Source of the DNA: a bacterium 1xD42-87
GTDB lineage: Bacteria > Bacillota > Clostridia > Lachnospirales > Lachnospiraceae
DNA length: 64,000 nt
NCBI GenBank assembly: GCA_003611805.1
Contig: RAYM01000038.1
Coordinates: 1 to 64,000 of the forward strand
Direction: 5' to 3'
Shown here one piece after another: positions 7,065 through 16,238 of the stretch. A program made the position numbers and the translations under genes. How positions within the stretch are numbered: position 1 is the stretch's first letter; every line of letters starts with the position of its first letter. Below the pieces are notes generated by a model. It was given only the letters and a program-made list of their open reading frames with translations, had not been told where the DNA came from and did not search any database.

Positions 7065-9476
7065 TTACAAGGTGAGTAAAATTTCATTCTGCGATTCCAG
7101 CATCCCGGCGGGAATGTAGTTGTCGGTTAACGCCTTGCCGTTCAAAAGGAGCTTTTCACAGCCCGTCTCGTGCCCGTTCGGGTTTTCCACAAGGATGTGA
7201 AGTTGCTTTCCGCGGAACTCTTTGTCGATTTCAAGGCGTTTCCACTCCCGGGGAATGGCGGGCGCAAGCCGTATGCCGCGTAAATCCGGGCGCAGACCGA
7301 GGATTCCCTCCACGCAGCCGACCATGACGGTGGATGCTGTGCCGGTCAGCCAGTGGACATGGGACCGGCCGTGATGCTCGCTTGCGCGTCCTTCGGTAAA
7401 CTGTCCATAGCAGTAAGGCTCAATGTGACGGATTTCGGCAATGTCATTCTGGGCGGCGGGCGCATTTTCCATAAAGTAAGTGAAAGCGCGGTCTCCATGC
7501 CCCAAAAGGGATTCCGCCAGTATCAGCCAGCCTTGTGACTGGGAGAAAATGCCAGCATTTTCCTTGGTTCCCTGATTGTAGATCACGGCCAGTGCGCCGT
7601 CAAAAGCGTGGGCGTGGTAGGGCGGGTCCATCAGGAGGGCGCCGTATCTGGTGTTCAGCTTTTCATAGACGTTTGCCATGACCAGATCCGCCTGTCCGGC
7701 GTCCGCAAGCCCGCTGATGACGGAAAAACTCTGGGGGTTGAGCCAGAGACTGGCTTCCGGATCCGATGCTGCGCCAATGCGCTTTCCATCCTCCGTAAAG
7801 CCCCGGATGAAACGGTCGCTGTCCCAGCACAGCCCTTGCATTTTTTTCTTCATTTCCGACTGCTGTTCGTCCAGATAATCCACATAGTCCACATCGTTTT
7901 TAAAAGCCGCGAATTGCCGCAGAATGGTCAGGGCATAGAAAAACTGCATTGCCACAAATGTGGACTCGCCGTCTTTACCCAGCCGCAGACAGTCATTCCA
8001 GTCCGCGTAAAGTCCCGCAGGCATGCCGTGGGGACCGAGATGGTCAAAGGAAAATTGTATGGCGCGTTTCAGATGCTCGTAAACGCTTGCCTCATCCTTG
8101 TCGGCAAAGGGAACAACTTCGTCAAGGAATGCGGTATTCCCGGTCTCCGCGATATATTTGCAGACGGTCGGGAAGAGCCACAGCGCGTCGTCGGCGCGGT
8201 ATGCCGGATGCCCGGTTTCTTCACGGTAGGAGGCGTCGTCGGGGGTGTCTTCATGTCCCGGATTGTGGGTGAATTTCACCAGAGGCAGACCGCCGCCGCA
8301 GCTCACCTGCGCGGAGAGCATAAAGCGGATTTTCTCCACGGCCATTTCCGGCGCAAGATGGATGATGCCCTGAATGTCCTGTACGGTGTCCCGGTAGCCG
8401 TAGCCGTTGCGCAGGCCGCAGTAGATGAAGGAAGCTGCGCGGGACCAGATAAAGGTCATAAAGCAGTTGTAGGCGTTCCATGTGTTGACCATGGTATTAA
8501 ATTCCGTGCTTGGCGTGTTGACGTGCAGCCGGGAAAGCTTTTCATGCCAGCTCTGTTTCAGCTCCCCGATTTCTTTTGCGAGCATGTCGGCGGGACGGAC
8601 GTACTGGCTGATGATGGCGGCAGCCTCGTCGGAGGGCTTCATGCCGAGCAGGAAAGCGACTGTTCTGCTTTCACCGGGAGCCAGTTTGACTGCGCAGGAG
8701 AGTGCGCCGCAGGCATTTTCGTTGTAGCTTGTAACATTCCCCAGATCACCGAACAGGACGCCCTGTGGGTTGCCGTAACCGTGATAGTTTCCGAGAAACT
8801 GTGCCTTGTCGCCGCAGTAGGAGGAAACCGTTTCTCCTGCAAGTGCGAAAAAGCGGTTTACCGTACATTTTCCGTCAACCAGTTTTCCGGCAGGCTGTTT
8901 ATCCAGATTGTCGTGAATCTGCTGCATGATACGGTTTTCCTCAAACAACGTTCTGGTGATGAACAGGGAATACTGAAGGTTCACCTGATCCTGTTCATAG
9001 TTGTTGTGGTTTGTAAATTCAGCGTAACCTGTCAGAGTAAGATGCCTCGGGCGGTTCGAGCGGTTGGTTACGGTAAGGGTCCACACTTCATGGGTTTTCC
9101 CAAGAGGGACGTAGTATACCGCCTCGGAAGAAATGTCGTCATACAGAGCGGTCATTTTCGTGTAGCCCAGACCGTGCCGGCATTCGCTTTCATAGTTGTC
9201 CAGATCCTTGCCGACCGGCTGCCATGAGGCGGACCAATAATCCTTTGAATCGTTGTCGCGGATGTAAAGATACCGTCCGGGCTGGTCGAACTGGTTGAAA
9301 ACATAGCGCAGGATTCTTCCGTTGGCTCCCGATTTGGCAAAGCTGTAACCGCCTGCGTTATTGGAAATGATCGCGCCGTATTCGGGCGAACCCAGATAAT
9401 TGACCCAAGGGGCGGGGGTGTCGGGTCTTTCGATCACATATTCACGGTTTGCGTTGTCAAAATATCCATATCTCAT
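7065..9476 (-). CDS. GH94 disaccharide phosphorylase (cellobiose/chitobiose phosphorylase group)
   Basis: The preferred start is the Met at 9476 (MRYGYFDNANREYVIERPDT), the characteristic opening of GH94 phosphorylases; the frame extends upstream to 9503. At 803 residues the length is typical. An N-terminal beta-sandwich is followed by an alpha/alpha barrel with the catalytic loop ADWNDCLRLG. Asp492 matches the position of the general acid known in this family. These cytoplasmic enzymes split a beta-linked disaccharide with phosphate into a sugar-1-phosphate and a monosaccharide, saving ATP. The exact sugar (cellobiose, chitobiose or another) is not resolvable here. It follows the second GH94 gene on the same strand (74-base gap), probably one operon. 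Confidence 0.9.
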   Translation of the reverse strand: MRYGYFDNANREYVIERPDTPAPWVNYLGSPEYGAIISNNAGGYSFAKSGANGRILRYVFNQFDQPGRYLYIRDNDSKDYWSASWQPVGKDLDNYESECRHGLGYTKMTALYDDISSEAVYYVPLGKTHEVWTLTVTNRSNRPRHLTLTGYAEFTNHNNYEQDQVNLQYSLFITRTLFEENRIMQQIHDNLDKQPAGKLVDGKCTVNRFFALAGETVSSYCGDKAQFLGNYHGYGNPQGVLFGDLGNVTSYNENACGALSCAVKLAPGESRTVAFLLGMKPSDEAAAIISQYVRPADMLAKEIGELKQSWHEKLSRLHVNTPSTEFNTMVNTWNAYNCFMTFIWSRAASFIYCGLRNGYGYRDTVQDIQGIIHLAPEMAVEKIRFMLSAQVSCGGGLPLVKFTHNPGHEDTPDDASYREETGHPAYRADDALWLFPTVCKYIAETGNTAFLDEVVPFADKDEASVYEHLKRAIQFSFDHLGPHGMPAGLYADWNDCLRLGKDGESTFVAMQFFYALTILRQFAAFKNDVDYVDYLDEQQSEMKKKMQGLCWDSDRFIRGFTEDGKRIGAASDPEASLWLNPQSFSVISGLADAGQADLVMANVYEKLNTRYGALLMDPPYHAHAFDGALAVIYNQGTKENAGIFSQSQGWLILAESLLGHGDRAFTYFMENAPAAQNDIAEIRHIEPYCYGQFTEGRASEHHGRSHVHWLTGTASTVMVGCVEGILGLRPDLRGIRLAPAIPREWKRLEIDKEFRGKQLHILVENPNGHETGCEKLLLNGKALTDNYIPAGMLESQNEILLTL

Positions 9477-9550
9477 TTTTGCACAATCCTTTCTGCTTTT
9501 CACTTATGAGAGACTGCGAAACGGATTTCGCAATCAGACAGGTTCGGTTT

Positions 9551-12253
9551 TTATACGAGTTTAACGGTAATCTGGTGCGCGCCCTCCGGCAGGCTGTCAA
9601 GCAGCTCCCGGGAGAGAAGGGCGGAGGCGTTGTCCTTCACGGGAAGGGCGGCGCCGTCGCAGAGGGCGGATTCCATCGCATAGTCGCCAAAATCTTTTCT
9701 CGATTCGTTCTGGCATACAACGGTAAAAGTCTTTCCGGCAAAAGGAACGGTGATGGAAACTGTGCCTTGCTCGTCAAATTGTCCGGCAAGCAGTTTCGGG
9801 GTAATCAGGAGCGCGCCGTTATTGCCGTGTACGCCGAACACTTCCGTGATCATGGTCATCATAAACCAGCTTGCCGCGCCGGTCAGATAGTGGTACATGC
9901 CCCGCCCGTCCGCCCGGAAATATTCGGGGATGCCAGGGTAAATCCGGCTGGTATGAAAGTCGAGGGCGTTGTCAGCAAGGGTTTTTAACGCTTTCCAGCC
10001 CTCCTTTACAAAGCCTCTGCGGTAGAGGGCGTTTGCGTACATGACCGTCATGTGGGAGAAAACGGCGCCATTTTCCTTTTCACCGTAGGCGAAACCGAAC
10101 ATTCTGCCCATATCAAATTTCAGTTCCTTAAAGTCGGTGTTCAGCCGGTAGCCGCCGATTTCTTTTTTATAGAGGTAATGGTCGGCAGCTTTCACCATTT
10201 TGGGTATCTGGCCGTCCTCGGCGACTCCGCCCATAATGGCAAAGACCTGGCCTGTCAGCATCATGCGCACCTGGTCGCCAAAGAATCCTTCCACAGCCCG
10301 TCCGTGATTATCGTAATAGCTGTTAAACCAACCCTCTTCTTCTTTTCCGTCAATCCATTCCTGAGAACGGATATGGGACATCAGCCAGTCCGCCTTTTTC
10401 GTCAGATTTTCAGCCAGAGCGGAGAGATAGAATGTCCTGCGGGCTCCGGTGACCGCATGGCGGCAGCGTGTGCCGTAGTCTTCTAAAATCTGATGCTTTT
10501 TGTCGATGTCGTCATAGACTGCCGGATCATCCGTAAGAAGGAGGGAGATTTCCTCCAGAAGCTCCACTTGGTGATTGCAGGCGGCGCGGTCTAAAAGCAG
10601 GAGGAGCGAAGCCAGATCCCGCAGGTTTCCGGCATAGGCACATGTAAACGCCACGCTCTCGCCATTTTCCGCGGCCATATCAAGCGCATCGTTCCAGTCT
10701 GCGCCGCGCAGGCGGTAAATATTGTGATTGCCTACTTCGTAGAAAGCGGCGAGCTGCTCAATCAGCAGATGCTCTAAAATGCTGCCGGTGTAGATTTCGT
10801 TTTTATCCGTGAGCTGTCTGTTGCCGCTGTCAGCCGACCAGAGCGTGTCTATGCCGGTTCCCCGCATGGACTGTGCGTCCTTGAAATAGGGCGCTTCTCG
10901 ATACAGAATGTCGAGATCACCGGTCTGGTCAATGTATAACTTTGTTGTCATAAGGGGCCAGAGGGCGTGATCCATCCAGACGCGTGCGATACCGTTGCGG
11001 TCCGCAATAAAATTCCCGTTCCCGTCCCCGATGATGGTGGCGTTGGTGCCGTCGATACGGACGCCGCCGTAGTTTGCCTCGATCATCTTTCCGACGTCCT
11101 GCGGTTCCATCAGGAGCAGTGACAGGCAGTCCTGCCACAGATCGCGCCAGCCCCTGCCGCCTCTGCCGTAATCATGGTGGGGCAGGAAGGAGCAGCCGAA
11201 CAGCCGGCGCAGGAAAGGCTGGAAACATACCCATTTCATAAAGCAGTCAAAATCTTTGTCTCCTGTCTGGAAGCCGACGGACACCTTATCCTGCCAGTGT
11301 GCTTTTGTCTGCGCCAGCGCGTCTGCCGCCTTTTTTTCCGTGTTGTATTTCTGGCAGATTTCCTCTATGCGGCTTTCCTCATTTTCTACGCCAAACAGGA
11401 TAATATAAGCAGCCTTATCATCGGGAAGGAGGGTAAGGTTTTGGAAACGGAACGCACCCATGGCTTCCCGTCCCTCGGCAGTGGAAGAGGCAGGAACGCC
11501 GGGGCGTTTTTCACAGACGGCGCGGGGATGGGTGAAGGTGCCGCCCTCGCCGATATATTCTTCCACGGTGGGGAAAAACCCTTCCGGGCTCTGCCCCTTT
11601 GCGGTAAAACCGCAGACATAGTAGGTTTTATGGTTGATGCGGTGGCCCTTCTCGTCAAAGGACATGGTGGGACGGACAAGGACGCCGTTTTCCGTTGTTT
11701 TGATGCGGTGCAGCATGGAGGTCACGTTGCGGTGGTCCCGGATATTATCCGCGCTTCTTCCGTAAATGGGTATGGCGGCGTACGGCGTCAGGGAAAGCTC
11801 TTTGTGTGACAGGTTCCTGACGGTCACATACATAATTTCCACATTGTCGTCTTTCGGCACAAAGGTCGTGACGGATGTTTCCAATAGAGGAGAAGACTTG
11901 GAAACCCGTTTTATGGTATGCCACATAAAGCCGGCGTTTAACTCGCTTTCGTCCTGAGAGGGGGAGAAACGGGCGTTCTCCTGTCCGGCGGAAACGCCGG
12001 TGGCGGAATAAACTTCCGCATCATATGTCACAAAGAAGAAGTTGCGGGTAGAACGGTTATTATGTAGGTTCTCAGAGCTGACAGGCTCTAAGAGAAAGGT
12101 TTCCTGATCGGTTTTGGCGTCGCCGCAAAGATTCGGGGTGACGCAGCTTTTTAATCCCGCCTCCGAAGCGAGGGGAAAGTACAGGTAATTTGTATTCTCC
12201 GGCTGCTCCATGGTAAAACTTCCGTGTTCGTCAATAAAGGTAATCGGTTTCAA
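9551..12253 (-). CDS. GH94 phosphorylase, laminaribiose/beta-1,3-oligoglucan phosphorylase-like
   Basis: This is a 900-residue protein, longer than cellobiose phosphorylases and matching the laminaribiose-phosphorylase subgroup as I remember it. The start MKPITFIDEHGSFTM leads into NTNYLYFPLASEAGLKSC. Hallmarks include SFLPHHDYGRGGRGWRDLW, YGGVRIDGTNATIIG and the catalytic loop LRGADWNDALDMA. The predicted reaction is phosphorolysis of beta-1,3-linked glucose disaccharides to glucose-1-phosphate and glucose in the cytoplasm. It is the first gene of a two-gene minus-strand operon and is divergent from a sugar ABC importer, its likely supplier. Family assignment is firm; linkage specificity is inferred. 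Confidence 0.85.
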   Translation of the reverse strand: MKPITFIDEHGSFTMEQPENTNYLYFPLASEAGLKSCVTPNLCGDAKTDQETFLLEPVSSENLHNNRSTRNFFFVTYDAEVYSATGVSAGQENARFSPSQDESELNAGFMWHTIKRVSKSSPLLETSVTTFVPKDDNVEIMYVTVRNLSHKELSLTPYAAIPIYGRSADNIRDHRNVTSMLHRIKTTENGVLVRPTMSFDEKGHRINHKTYYVCGFTAKGQSPEGFFPTVEEYIGEGGTFTHPRAVCEKRPGVPASSTAEGREAMGAFRFQNLTLLPDDKAAYIILFGVENEESRIEEICQKYNTEKKAADALAQTKAHWQDKVSVGFQTGDKDFDCFMKWVCFQPFLRRLFGCSFLPHHDYGRGGRGWRDLWQDCLSLLLMEPQDVGKMIEANYGGVRIDGTNATIIGDGNGNFIADRNGIARVWMDHALWPLMTTKLYIDQTGDLDILYREAPYFKDAQSMRGTGIDTLWSADSGNRQLTDKNEIYTGSILEHLLIEQLAAFYEVGNHNIYRLRGADWNDALDMAAENGESVAFTCAYAGNLRDLASLLLLLDRAACNHQVELLEEISLLLTDDPAVYDDIDKKHQILEDYGTRCRHAVTGARRTFYLSALAENLTKKADWLMSHIRSQEWIDGKEEEGWFNSYYDNHGRAVEGFFGDQVRMMLTGQVFAIMGGVAEDGQIPKMVKAADHYLYKKEIGGYRLNTDFKELKFDMGRMFGFAYGEKENGAVFSHMTVMYANALYRRGFVKEGWKALKTLADNALDFHTSRIYPGIPEYFRADGRGMYHYLTGAASWFMMTMITEVFGVHGNNGALLITPKLLAGQFDEQGTVSITVPFAGKTFTVVCQNESRKDFGDYAMESALCDGAALPVKDNASALLSRELLDSLPEGAHQITVKLV

Positions 12254-12580
12254 TTTTATACTCCTTTCCGAATTGGGTTCTGGGTCGCAGATTGTTTATA
12301 CAGAAATTATATAATAAATGGAGAGAGCAAAAAAACCATAAAATTGTGAAAAATATCAAAATAATGACCTAAAGGCAGAGGAAGATACAGGAGGAAAACA
12401 AGACTAAAATTAGGAAGAACCACTAAATTTTTATGATGTGTCAAGAATCTGACATTTTGTTAAGAATCATAATATATTCTTTCACCAAGCTCACGTTATA
12501 CTCAGGGCGTACTGAGAAATATGTGGCGGATGTGATACAAGACGCAGATCCACATACAAACTTAAAAGGAGGAAGAAATA
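12254..12580. promoter_or_regulatory. Divergent control region between GH94 operon and ABC importer
   Basis: This 327-base AT-rich region must hold promoters for both directions. On the plus strand a TATACT element (12495-12500) is the best -10 candidate, with a weak -35. AAAGGAGGAAGAAATA before 12581 is the importer's ribosome site. No clear palindromic operator was seen. Confidence 0.5.
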
Positions 12581-14053
12581 ATGAGGAAAAAGTTAGTCAG
12601 TGTTTTAATCGCTGCGGCTGTTGTCGCAGGTACATTAGCCGGCTGCGGCGGAGGTTCTGACGCGGGCGGAGAAAGTCAGGGAACGGATGCTGAGACGGCT
12701 TCCGACGCGGGCAGCGCGGATGCGGGCAGCGCGGATGCGGGCAGCACGGATGCGGGAAGCGATGTGGCTGCAGCTGGCGGCGAGGAAGGAAAAGTAATCA
12801 ACATCTACAGTTTTAACGACGAGCTTCGCACACGTATCACAGCCGTTTATTCGGCGATTGAGAATACGTCCGACGACGGCACCGTATCTACCTTAAACGA
12901 TGGCACGGAGATTCACTGGGTCATCAACCCAAACCAGGACGGTGTGTACCAGGACAAACTGGACGAGGCGCTTCTGAATCAGGCGGACGCTGCTGATGAT
13001 GATAAGGTCGACCTTTTTGCGGCTGAGCTCGATTACATCGTTAAGTACACGGATGCAAATGTAGACGTGGCGATGCCCCTTTCCGATTTGGGAATCAACC
13101 CGGATTCGGATCTGGCGGAGCAGTTCGCGTTCACCAAGACGGTTGCGTCTGATGTGAACGGCGTACAGAGGGCTTCCACATGGCAGGCATGTCCAGGCGT
13201 TTTGGTATACCGCCGCGATATTGCGAAAGAAGTTTTTGGCACGGACGATCCGGTTGAAATCGGAAAGAAGACGGCGGACTGGGCAACCATGAAGTCGACC
13301 GCGGAAGAACTTAAGGCAAAAGGCTACTACGCATTCAGCTGTTACGCGGATACCTTCCGTACATACGCCAACAATATTGCGGGTCCCTGGGTTGAGGCAG
13401 ACTCCTCGACGATCAAGGTTGATCAGAAGATCATCGACTGGGTCAATGATTCAAAGGAGTGGATGGACGCTGGCTACTTTGATCCTACGGTAACGGGACA
13501 GTGGAACGCGGACTGGTTCACCGCGATGAGCTCCAGCTCAAAGGTATTTGCATTCCTCTTCCCGGCATGGGGTATCGATACGCAGATGGTGCCTAACTGG
13601 GACGGCGAGGAAGGCGCATGGGCAGTTACCAATGCTCCCCTTCCGTACAACTGGGGCGGTACTTATCTTGTAGCAGCGACAGGAACGGATAATCCGACTC
13701 ATGTAAAAGAAATCATCATGGCGCTGACGGGCAATCAGGATAATCTGACGAAGGTTGCAAAAGAGTACACCGAGTTCACGAACGCGCAGTCTGTTATGGA
13801 TGCGGCGGCAAACGGTACCGAGTTTAATTCTGCTTTCCTTGGCGGTCAGAATCCGTACGGCTATTTTGCAGACAGCCTTTCCAGCATCAAGATGGCACCG
13901 TTGTCATCCTATGATCAGGGCTGTGTAGAGCTGATTCAGAATGCGTTTGGCGATTATTTACAGGGACAGATTGATTACGACACAGCGAAAGCTAATTTCG
14001 AGACAGCTATCAAGGAGCGCTATCCTGAGATTTTAGAAATTCAGTGGCCGTAA
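12581..14053 (+). CDS. Sugar ABC transporter substrate-binding lipoprotein
   Basis: It opens with MRKKLVSVLIAAAVVAG and a lipobox LAGC, so it is a lipid-anchored extracellular binding protein. Residues 30-65 are a low-complexity linker made of repeated DAGSA/DAGST units. The rest (about 420 residues) is a type-1 solute-binding fold of the family that serves MalFG-like permeases. The Trp/Tyr-rich patches (VYRRDIAKEVFG, AWGIDTQMVPNWDG) suit oligosaccharide binding. It is first in an operon with two permeases; no ATPase gene is adjacent, so a shared MsmK-type ATPase elsewhere is expected. Neighbouring phosphorylases suggest a beta-glucan oligosaccharide substrate. Confidence 0.92.
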   Translation: MRKKLVSVLIAAAVVAGTLAGCGGGSDAGGESQGTDAETASDAGSADAGSADAGSTDAGSDVAAAGGEEGKVINIYSFNDELRTRITAVYSAIENTSDDGTVSTLNDGTEIHWVINPNQDGVYQDKLDEALLNQADAADDDKVDLFAAELDYIVKYTDANVDVAMPLSDLGINPDSDLAEQFAFTKTVASDVNGVQRASTWQACPGVLVYRRDIAKEVFGTDDPVEIGKKTADWATMKSTAEELKAKGYYAFSCYADTFRTYANNIAGPWVEADSSTIKVDQKIIDWVNDSKEWMDAGYFDPTVTGQWNADWFTAMSSSSKVFAFLFPAWGIDTQMVPNWDGEEGAWAVTNAPLPYNWGGTYLVAATGTDNPTHVKEIIMALTGNQDNLTKVAKEYTEFTNAQSVMDAAANGTEFNSAFLGGQNPYGYFADSLSSIKMAPLSSYDQGCVELIQNAFGDYLQGQIDYDTAKANFETAIKERYPEILEIQWP

Positions 14054-14065
14054 TTTTTGAAACGA

Positions 14066-14102
14066 TTGAGAATGCGGTGTACCTGTTACACTGCATTCTC
14101 AA
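14066..14102 (+). promoter_or_regulatory. Intercistronic hairpin
   Basis: TTGAGAATGCGGTGTA (14066-14081) pairs along its full length, with one GU, with TACACTGCATTCTCAA (14087-14102) around a 5-base loop. No T-tract follows. It sits between the binding protein and the first permease, the usual place for a 3'-stabilising or processing hairpin that raises binding-protein yield. Confidence 0.75.
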
Positions 14103-14123
14103 TATGAGAAGGAGGTGCTGTTC

Positions 14124-15071
14124 GTGCAGAATAAACGCAAATTGGTCAATTATGCAAAATGGGGTTATATTTTTATTCTTCCTTTTTTTGCAAGTTTTTT
14201 CATATTTTCGCTCATACCGTTGGTAGATACCATCAGGTACAGTTTTTATGAATATTATCGCTCGGGTATCAAAGAAATCGGTCCCAACTTTATCGGGATG
14301 GCTAATTATGCAAGCCTGATTCAGTCCGATATGTTGAAATACGCAGGAAATACGCTGATTTTGTGGTTGATCGGTTTTATCCCGCAGATCGTGATCGCGC
14401 TGACGCTCGCTTCGTGGTTTGTGGATGTGCGGATGAGGATTCGCTGCCAGCAGTTTTTCAAGGTAGTCATTTATCTGCCTAACCTGATCATGGCAAGTGC
14501 GTTTGCAATGCTGTTTTTTACCCTGTTTTCAAAGACGGGTCCGGTCAATTCCATATTGATGTCGCTCGGTGTGATAAGCGAGGTTATTGATTTTATGCGC
14601 ACCGCATTCGGCGTGAGGACTTTAGCCGGAAGTATGAATTTCCTGATGTGGTTTGGCAATACGACGATTATGCTGATGGCGGCGATCATGGGTATCAGCC
14701 CTGATATTTTCGAGGCATCGGAAATAGACGGATGCAACAGTACGCAGAGATTTTTCCGCATCACCCTTCCGCTGATCCGTCCGATTCTTGCCTATACATT
14801 GATCACATCCATTATCGGCGGTCTGCAGATGTTTGATGTACCTCAGATTTTGACGAACGGACAGGGAAATCCCGACCGCACATCCATGACGTTGATCATG
14901 TTCTTAAACAGCCATCTGAGAAGCAAGAACTACGGCATGGCGGGTGCGCTTTCGGTTTATCTGTTCATTGTCAGCGGTATTTTATGCTTTATCGTATATA
15001 AGATAACAAATGACAACGATCCGGACGGCTCCAAGGCGGCTGCCAAAGCAAAGAAAAAGAGAGGAGGGTGA
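14124..15071 (+). CDS. Sugar ABC transporter permease (MalF/UgpA type)
   Basis: The GTG at 14124 is chosen because AAGGAGG (14109-14115) lies 8 bases upstream; a GTG at 14115 overlaps that site. The 315 residues hold six predicted membrane spans. The cytoplasmic EAA loop around EASEIDGCNSTQRFFRITLP contacts the ATPase. The C-terminus is short and basic. It pairs with the next gene to form the membrane channel of the importer; the genes are 6 bases apart, indicating one transcript. Confidence 0.92.
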   Translation: MQNKRKLVNYAKWGYIFILPFFASFFIFSLIPLVDTIRYSFYEYYRSGIKEIGPNFIGMANYASLIQSDMLKYAGNTLILWLIGFIPQIVIALTLASWFVDVRMRIRCQQFFKVVIYLPNLIMASAFAMLFFTLFSKTGPVNSILMSLGVISEVIDFMRTAFGVRTLAGSMNFLMWFGNTTIMLMAAIMGISPDIFEASEIDGCNSTQRFFRITLPLIRPILAYTLITSIIGGLQMFDVPQILTNGQGNPDRTSMTLIMFLNSHLRSKNYGMAGALSVYLFIVSGILCFIVYKITNDNDPDGSKAAAKAKKKRGG

Positions 15072-15077
15072 TAGAGT

Positions 15078-15923
15078 ATGAGCTCAAAATCATTTAACCG
15101 TCTGCGTACGGTTTTCGCGCATGTGCTGTTGATATTTCTGTCCTTTTTGTGCCTGTTTTTCTTCTATATCCTGATCATAAATGCGACGCACTCCCATGCG
15201 GAGCTGCAGAGAGGCTTTTATGCCCTGCCCGGAACCAGTTTTTTAAAGAATTTTAACAGTGTGGCAAATAACGGGGAATTTCCCATGATGAGGGGTATTC
15301 TGAACAGCCTGATCGTCTCCGGCTGCAGTGCGGCAATCTGCATTTATTTTTCAGCGCTGACCGCATACGGGCTTTACGCTTACGATTTCAAGCTCAAGAA
15401 GATCGCGTTTACCTTTATTATGATGATTCTTGTCATGCCTACACAGGTCACCGCAATGGGTTTCCTGCGCCTGATCACAAAGATGGGGATGTACGATTCC
15501 TTGCTGCCGCTGATCATTCCGTCGATCGCATCACCGGCTGTATTCTACTTTATGTACAGTTACTTAGAGTCTTCTCTGCCGCTTTCGCTTGTGGAAGCAG
15601 CGAGAATCGATGGGGCGAAGGAATTTCGCACCTTTAACCAGATCGTGCTTCCCATTATGAAACCGGCAATGGCGGTACAGGCGATCTTTACTTTTGTGGG
15701 TTCATGGAACAATTACTTCGTTCCCGCGCTTGTAATTCAGTCTAAAGATAAGATGACCGTGCCAATCCTGATTGCGCTCCTTCGAGGCGCCGATTATATG
15801 AACCGTGATATGGGAAAAATATACATGATGATTCTGCTGGCAATCGTGCCGATCATCCTTGTGTATCTGCTTTTATCCAAGTATATTATCGCGGGCGTGA
15901 CGCTCGGCGGCGTGAAAGGATAA
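15078..15923 (+). CDS. Sugar ABC transporter permease (MalG type)
   Basis: The ATG at 15078 follows GGAGG of the AGAGGAGGGTGATAG leader. The 281 residues have six membrane spans, and the EAA loop is EAARIDGAKEFRTFNQIVLP. It is the MalG-like partner of the 14124 permease. The end ITLGGVKG-like tail (VTLGGVKG) is the usual C-terminus of this family. It is the last gene of the three-gene importer operon, with no ATPase downstream. Confidence 0.92.
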   Translation: MSSKSFNRLRTVFAHVLLIFLSFLCLFFFYILIINATHSHAELQRGFYALPGTSFLKNFNSVANNGEFPMMRGILNSLIVSGCSAAICIYFSALTAYGLYAYDFKLKKIAFTFIMMILVMPTQVTAMGFLRLITKMGMYDSLLPLIIPSIASPAVFYFMYSYLESSLPLSLVEAARIDGAKEFRTFNQIVLPIMKPAMAVQAIFTFVGSWNNYFVPALVIQSKDKMTVPILIALLRGADYMNRDMGKIYMMILLAIVPIILVYLLLSKYIIAGVTLGGVKG

Positions 15924-16238
15924 TTTTATGTAACGGGTTAAAATGTCGGACAGGGAACCCCGTCAGGTCAGCAGAGGCAGGCTGATCGTGAGGGGATCCT
16001 GTCCGCCTTTGCCGAAACGGGTCAAACGTATCGCTCAAAGCGGCGCATAGAAAAAATAGTAGTGGAAGAGAAAGCACGGTTATGATATACTCGGATATAT
16101 CATAATCTGGCTTTTTTTGATTGGAATAATAGCCAAATTCTATCAGGTCGTCTTGGAAAAGTTGAGATGGCTTGTGAATGGAAAAACGCGTAAGGGGAAG
16201 GGCGCGGCGAATGTTTAAAAACAGGAGGAACAAGGGTT
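15924..16238. promoter_or_regulatory. Intergenic region with two inverted repeats
   Basis: It contains a long imperfect hairpin (15947-16005: CGGACAGGGAACCCC with GGGGATCCTGTCCG) just after the importer operon. It also has a perfect palindrome TTATGATATA-CTCGGA-TATATCATAA at 16080-16105. The latter is placed like an operator for the chemoreceptor gene. No protein-coding content was recognised. Confidence 0.6.

Noticed and set aside
7608-9227. 539-codon open frame on the plus strand
   Set aside because: It lies antisense inside the GH94 gene, whose codons and motifs are convincing; long opposite frames are common in GC-rich genes.
14115-14124. GTG 14115 as permease start
   Set aside because: It overlaps the AAGGAGG site that correctly spaces GTG 14124.
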